NCBI RefSeq assembly: GCF_014108865.1
Contig: NZ_CP053928.1
Coordinates: 4,340,001 to 4,404,000 of the forward strand
Direction of reading: 5' to 3'
Source: Nocardioides sp. WS12
Lineage (GTDB): Bacteria > Actinomycetota > Actinomycetes > Propionibacteriales > Nocardioidaceae
DNA length: 64,000 nucleotides
Shown here: piece after piece, positions 62,490 through 64,000 of the stretch
How positions within the stretch are numbered: position 1 is the stretch's first letter
Layout of the letters: every line of letters begins with the position of its first letter
Made by a program: the position numbers and the translations under genes
Notes under the pieces: generated by a model
Database searches by the model: none
Told to the model about the DNA's origin: nothing
The model's input: only the letters and a program-made list of their open reading frames with translations

Positions 62490-64000
62490 TTGTCTGCCCG
62501 GTTCTGTGGTGACTGTGGCGTCGATCTGCCGCCGACTGACCGGTTCTGCACCAGTTGCGGCGCACCCAACGCAGCACCCGTGACCCAGGCAGCCTTCCTC
62601 CCGCCGCCGCCGCCCCCTCCCCCGCCTGCCCCGCCGCCCGCCTTCCTGCCCGCAACGGCACCCACGAGCCCGCGTCGTCGTACCGCCCTGCTGGTCGGCG
62701 TCGGGGTCGTGGTCCTGGTCCTCGCGATCGTCTCGGGCGGTCTGACCGTCTGGCTGCTCAACCGTGGCGATGACGGCGGCCCGAGCGCGGATCGCGCGGG
62801 CGGCCTCAACGTGATGCCCGCGTCCATCGACAACGGCGTGTCCGTGCTCGGCGAACCCGGCCGGGTCTGGGACTTCGAGGCCGATGACGTGGTCGACGGC
62901 GGACGCTTCCAGCCGATCTACCCCTGGAGTACGGACGAACAGTTCCTCCCAACGGCCCTCGCAGTCGGCGACACGCTCGTGACCTCGGTCATCAGCGGCG
63001 ACGGCGAGGACCAGGAACTCGTGGCCCTGGCGCCGGACGGCTCCGTACGCTGGCACGAGGCCGGCAGCAAGGTCGGGACGACCTGCTGGACTCCCGACGA
63101 CCAGCACCTGCTCTGTCGCGACGACGACGAACTCCGCATGCTGGATCCGCACACCGGGCGCGTCACCGGCTCCTCGCGTCTGGAGCCCCTGTTCGGGCTC
63201 GACCCCGTGATCATCAACGGCGTGCTGTACGTCGTGGGCGCCGGCTCGGACATCGATGGCGACGGGTACGGCGACGGGGTGACCGTCGCCGCGCTCGATC
63301 CCCTGACCCTCGACGAGCACTGGAACACCCCGGTCCCGGGGTCGGCCGACTGGGGTCTGAGCGAGCCCGACGGCGAAATCCTGGTCGACGGCGGCAGCCT
63401 CGTCGTCTCGATCGCGGACCTCGGCGTCGGGGACGGCCGCGTCGTCGAGGTGAACCGGGCCAACGGCACGATCATCGGCAGCAACTTCCTCGACTACAAC
63501 GACTACGTCGAAGGCCCTTGGCGCATCAACGCCACCTACGACGAGCCAGTTCGCGTTTACCAGAACGGCGAACTCGTCCTCGAGCGGGAAGGGGACCTCT
63601 GGTCCACCCGGGGCGGTCCGAACATCGTGAACGGCACCATCGGCATCAACGGCACCCTGTACGACGTCACGACCGGCGATGTCGTGTGGGAACGCGAAGA
63701 CCTCGAGGCCCGCGAGTACTCGTCGTTCTACTGGTCCGAGGACCGGGAGCAGGTGCTGGTCAACGGGGACGGCGACGTGACGGCCCTCGACGCCACGGAT
63801 GGCACGACCCAGTGGACCTACGACGGGATCCACCAGGGCCTGACCGAAACCCGCGATGCCTTCCTGCTGTCCACCAATGACCCCTACCAGGTCCTGGCGA
63901 TCGACCGGAAGACCGGCGAGACGACCTGGAGCCGCAGCGTCGAAGACCTGGCAGGCAGCGCCGACGATGCCGAGGACTACGTCAACAGCACGGTCTACCG
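62490..64000 (+). CDS. Zinc-ribbon membrane protein with PQQ-like beta-propeller (partial)
   Basis: The gene runs off the right edge, leaving 503 codons. It starts with a double zinc ribbon (RFCGDCGVDLPPTDRFCTSCGAPN, Cys pairs at about 6/9 and 20/23), then a Pro-rich linker, one membrane helix (about 74-95) and an extracytoplasmic propeller with PQQ-like repeats (LVALAPDGSVRWHE, VAALDPLTLDEHWN, VTALDATDGTTQWTYD, LAIDRKTGETTWSRS). I chose TTG 62490 because GGAGG lies 4 nt upstream and it gives the zinc ribbon at the N-terminus. The role is probably envelope sensing or assembly. Confidence 0.8.
   Translation, partial: MSARFCGDCGVDLPPTDRFCTSCGAPNAAPVTQAAFLPPPPPPPPPAPPPAFLPATAPTSPRRRTALLVGVGVVVLVLAIVSGGLTVWLLNRGDDGGPSADRAGGLNVMPASIDNGVSVLGEPGRVWDFEADDVVDGGRFQPIYPWSTDEQFLPTALAVGDTLVTSVISGDGEDQELVALAPDGSVRWHEAGSKVGTTCWTPDDQHLLCRDDDELRMLDPHTGRVTGSSRLEPLFGLDPVIINGVLYVVGAGSDIDGDGYGDGVTVAALDPLTLDEHWNTPVPGSADWGLSEPDGEILVDGGSLVVSIADLGVGDGRVVEVNRANGTIIGSNFLDYNDYVEGPWRINATYDEPVRVYQNGELVLEREGDLWSTRGGPNIVNGTIGINGTLYDVTTGDVVWEREDLEAREYSSFYWSEDREQVLVNGDGDVTALDATDGTTQWTYDGIHQGLTETRDAFLLSTNDPYQVLAIDRKTGETTWSRSVEDLAGSADDAEDYVNSTVY

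Noticed and set aside
62427..63833. A 468-codon minus-strand frame opposite the zinc-ribbon gene
   Set aside because: The plus strand encodes two zinc ribbons, a membrane helix and propeller repeats with a strong ribosome site; the minus frame is repetitive Val/Asp/Gly.

Overview
The window reads as a stretch of chromosome from a high-GC actinobacterium, most likely a member of the Nocardioidaceae (Nocardioides-like). The evidence is the GC-rich coding throughout, frequent GTG starts, 1-11 nt start/stop overlaps inside operons, a set of actinobacterial families (Rv3235 family, DUF4233 beside folC, the MgtE-N/CBS - DUF1003 - Mrp - TatB synteny known from Mycobacterium Rv1232c-Rv1224, DUF4873, tandem clpP1-clpP2-clpX), and intragenic short palindromic repeats. 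The genus is an inference. I see no rRNA or tRNA gene, phage, transposase or CRISPR array, and no gene-free stretch longer than 300 bases.

Layout. 0-6.2 kb: cell-surface genes, namely a membrane acyltransferase with an SGNH domain, an exported endonuclease/phosphatase-fold protein, and a minus-strand operon of LicD-methyltransferase fusion, small coiled-coil protein and sulfotransferase. 6.2-9.7 kb: PRC/MgtE-N/CBS protein, DUF1003, Mrp and TatB. 9.7-17.6 kb: LysM protein, Rv3235-family protein, a secreted GDSL hydrolase, then secA, DUF4233 and folC on the minus strand, with a large inverted repeat between the convergent hydrolase and secA. 17.6-23.2 kb: assorted enzymes and a LysE exporter.

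23.3-38.4 kb: a nearly complete purine catabolic supercluster. One arm on the plus strand encodes OHCU decarboxylase, HIU hydrolase, uricase, allantoinase, ureidoglycine-glyoxylate aminotransferase, allantoate amidohydrolase, an RpiR regulator and guanine deaminase. The convergent minus arm encodes xanthine dehydrogenase (xdhA, xdhB, xdhC). A divergent ABC importer has one lipoprotein, one ATPase and two different permeases. Together these could take guanine/xanthine through urate and allantoin to glyoxylate, glycine and ammonia. GAAAC-type sites occur in front of the urate operon and in the xdhA/ABC divergent region, suggesting shared control by the RpiR protein.

38.4-49.3 kb: LysE exporter, small proteins, an ECF sigma factor with a membrane-anchored beta-propeller partner, Maf, an exported membrane protein, an acyl-CoA dehydrogenase, an acyl-CoA carboxylase alpha subunit, DUF1905 and a diguanylate cyclase. 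49.5-56.2 kb: a YdbS/YdbT-like PH-domain pair with a MazF-like protein, an AurF-type diiron oxygenase divergent from a TetR regulator sharing a perfect palindrome, DUF4873, a BenE transporter and a SpoIID protein. 56.2-64 kb: valS, a small lipoprotein, clpX, clpP2, clpP1, an SRPBCC protein and the start of a zinc-ribbon/PQQ-propeller membrane protein that runs off the window.

Two genome-scale themes stand out: (i) at least 16 transcription units have a TANNNT -10 hexamer 6-9 nt before the start codon, as expected for leaderless mRNAs; (ii) a 19-nt imperfect palindrome occurs five times inside coding sequences, in several reading frames.
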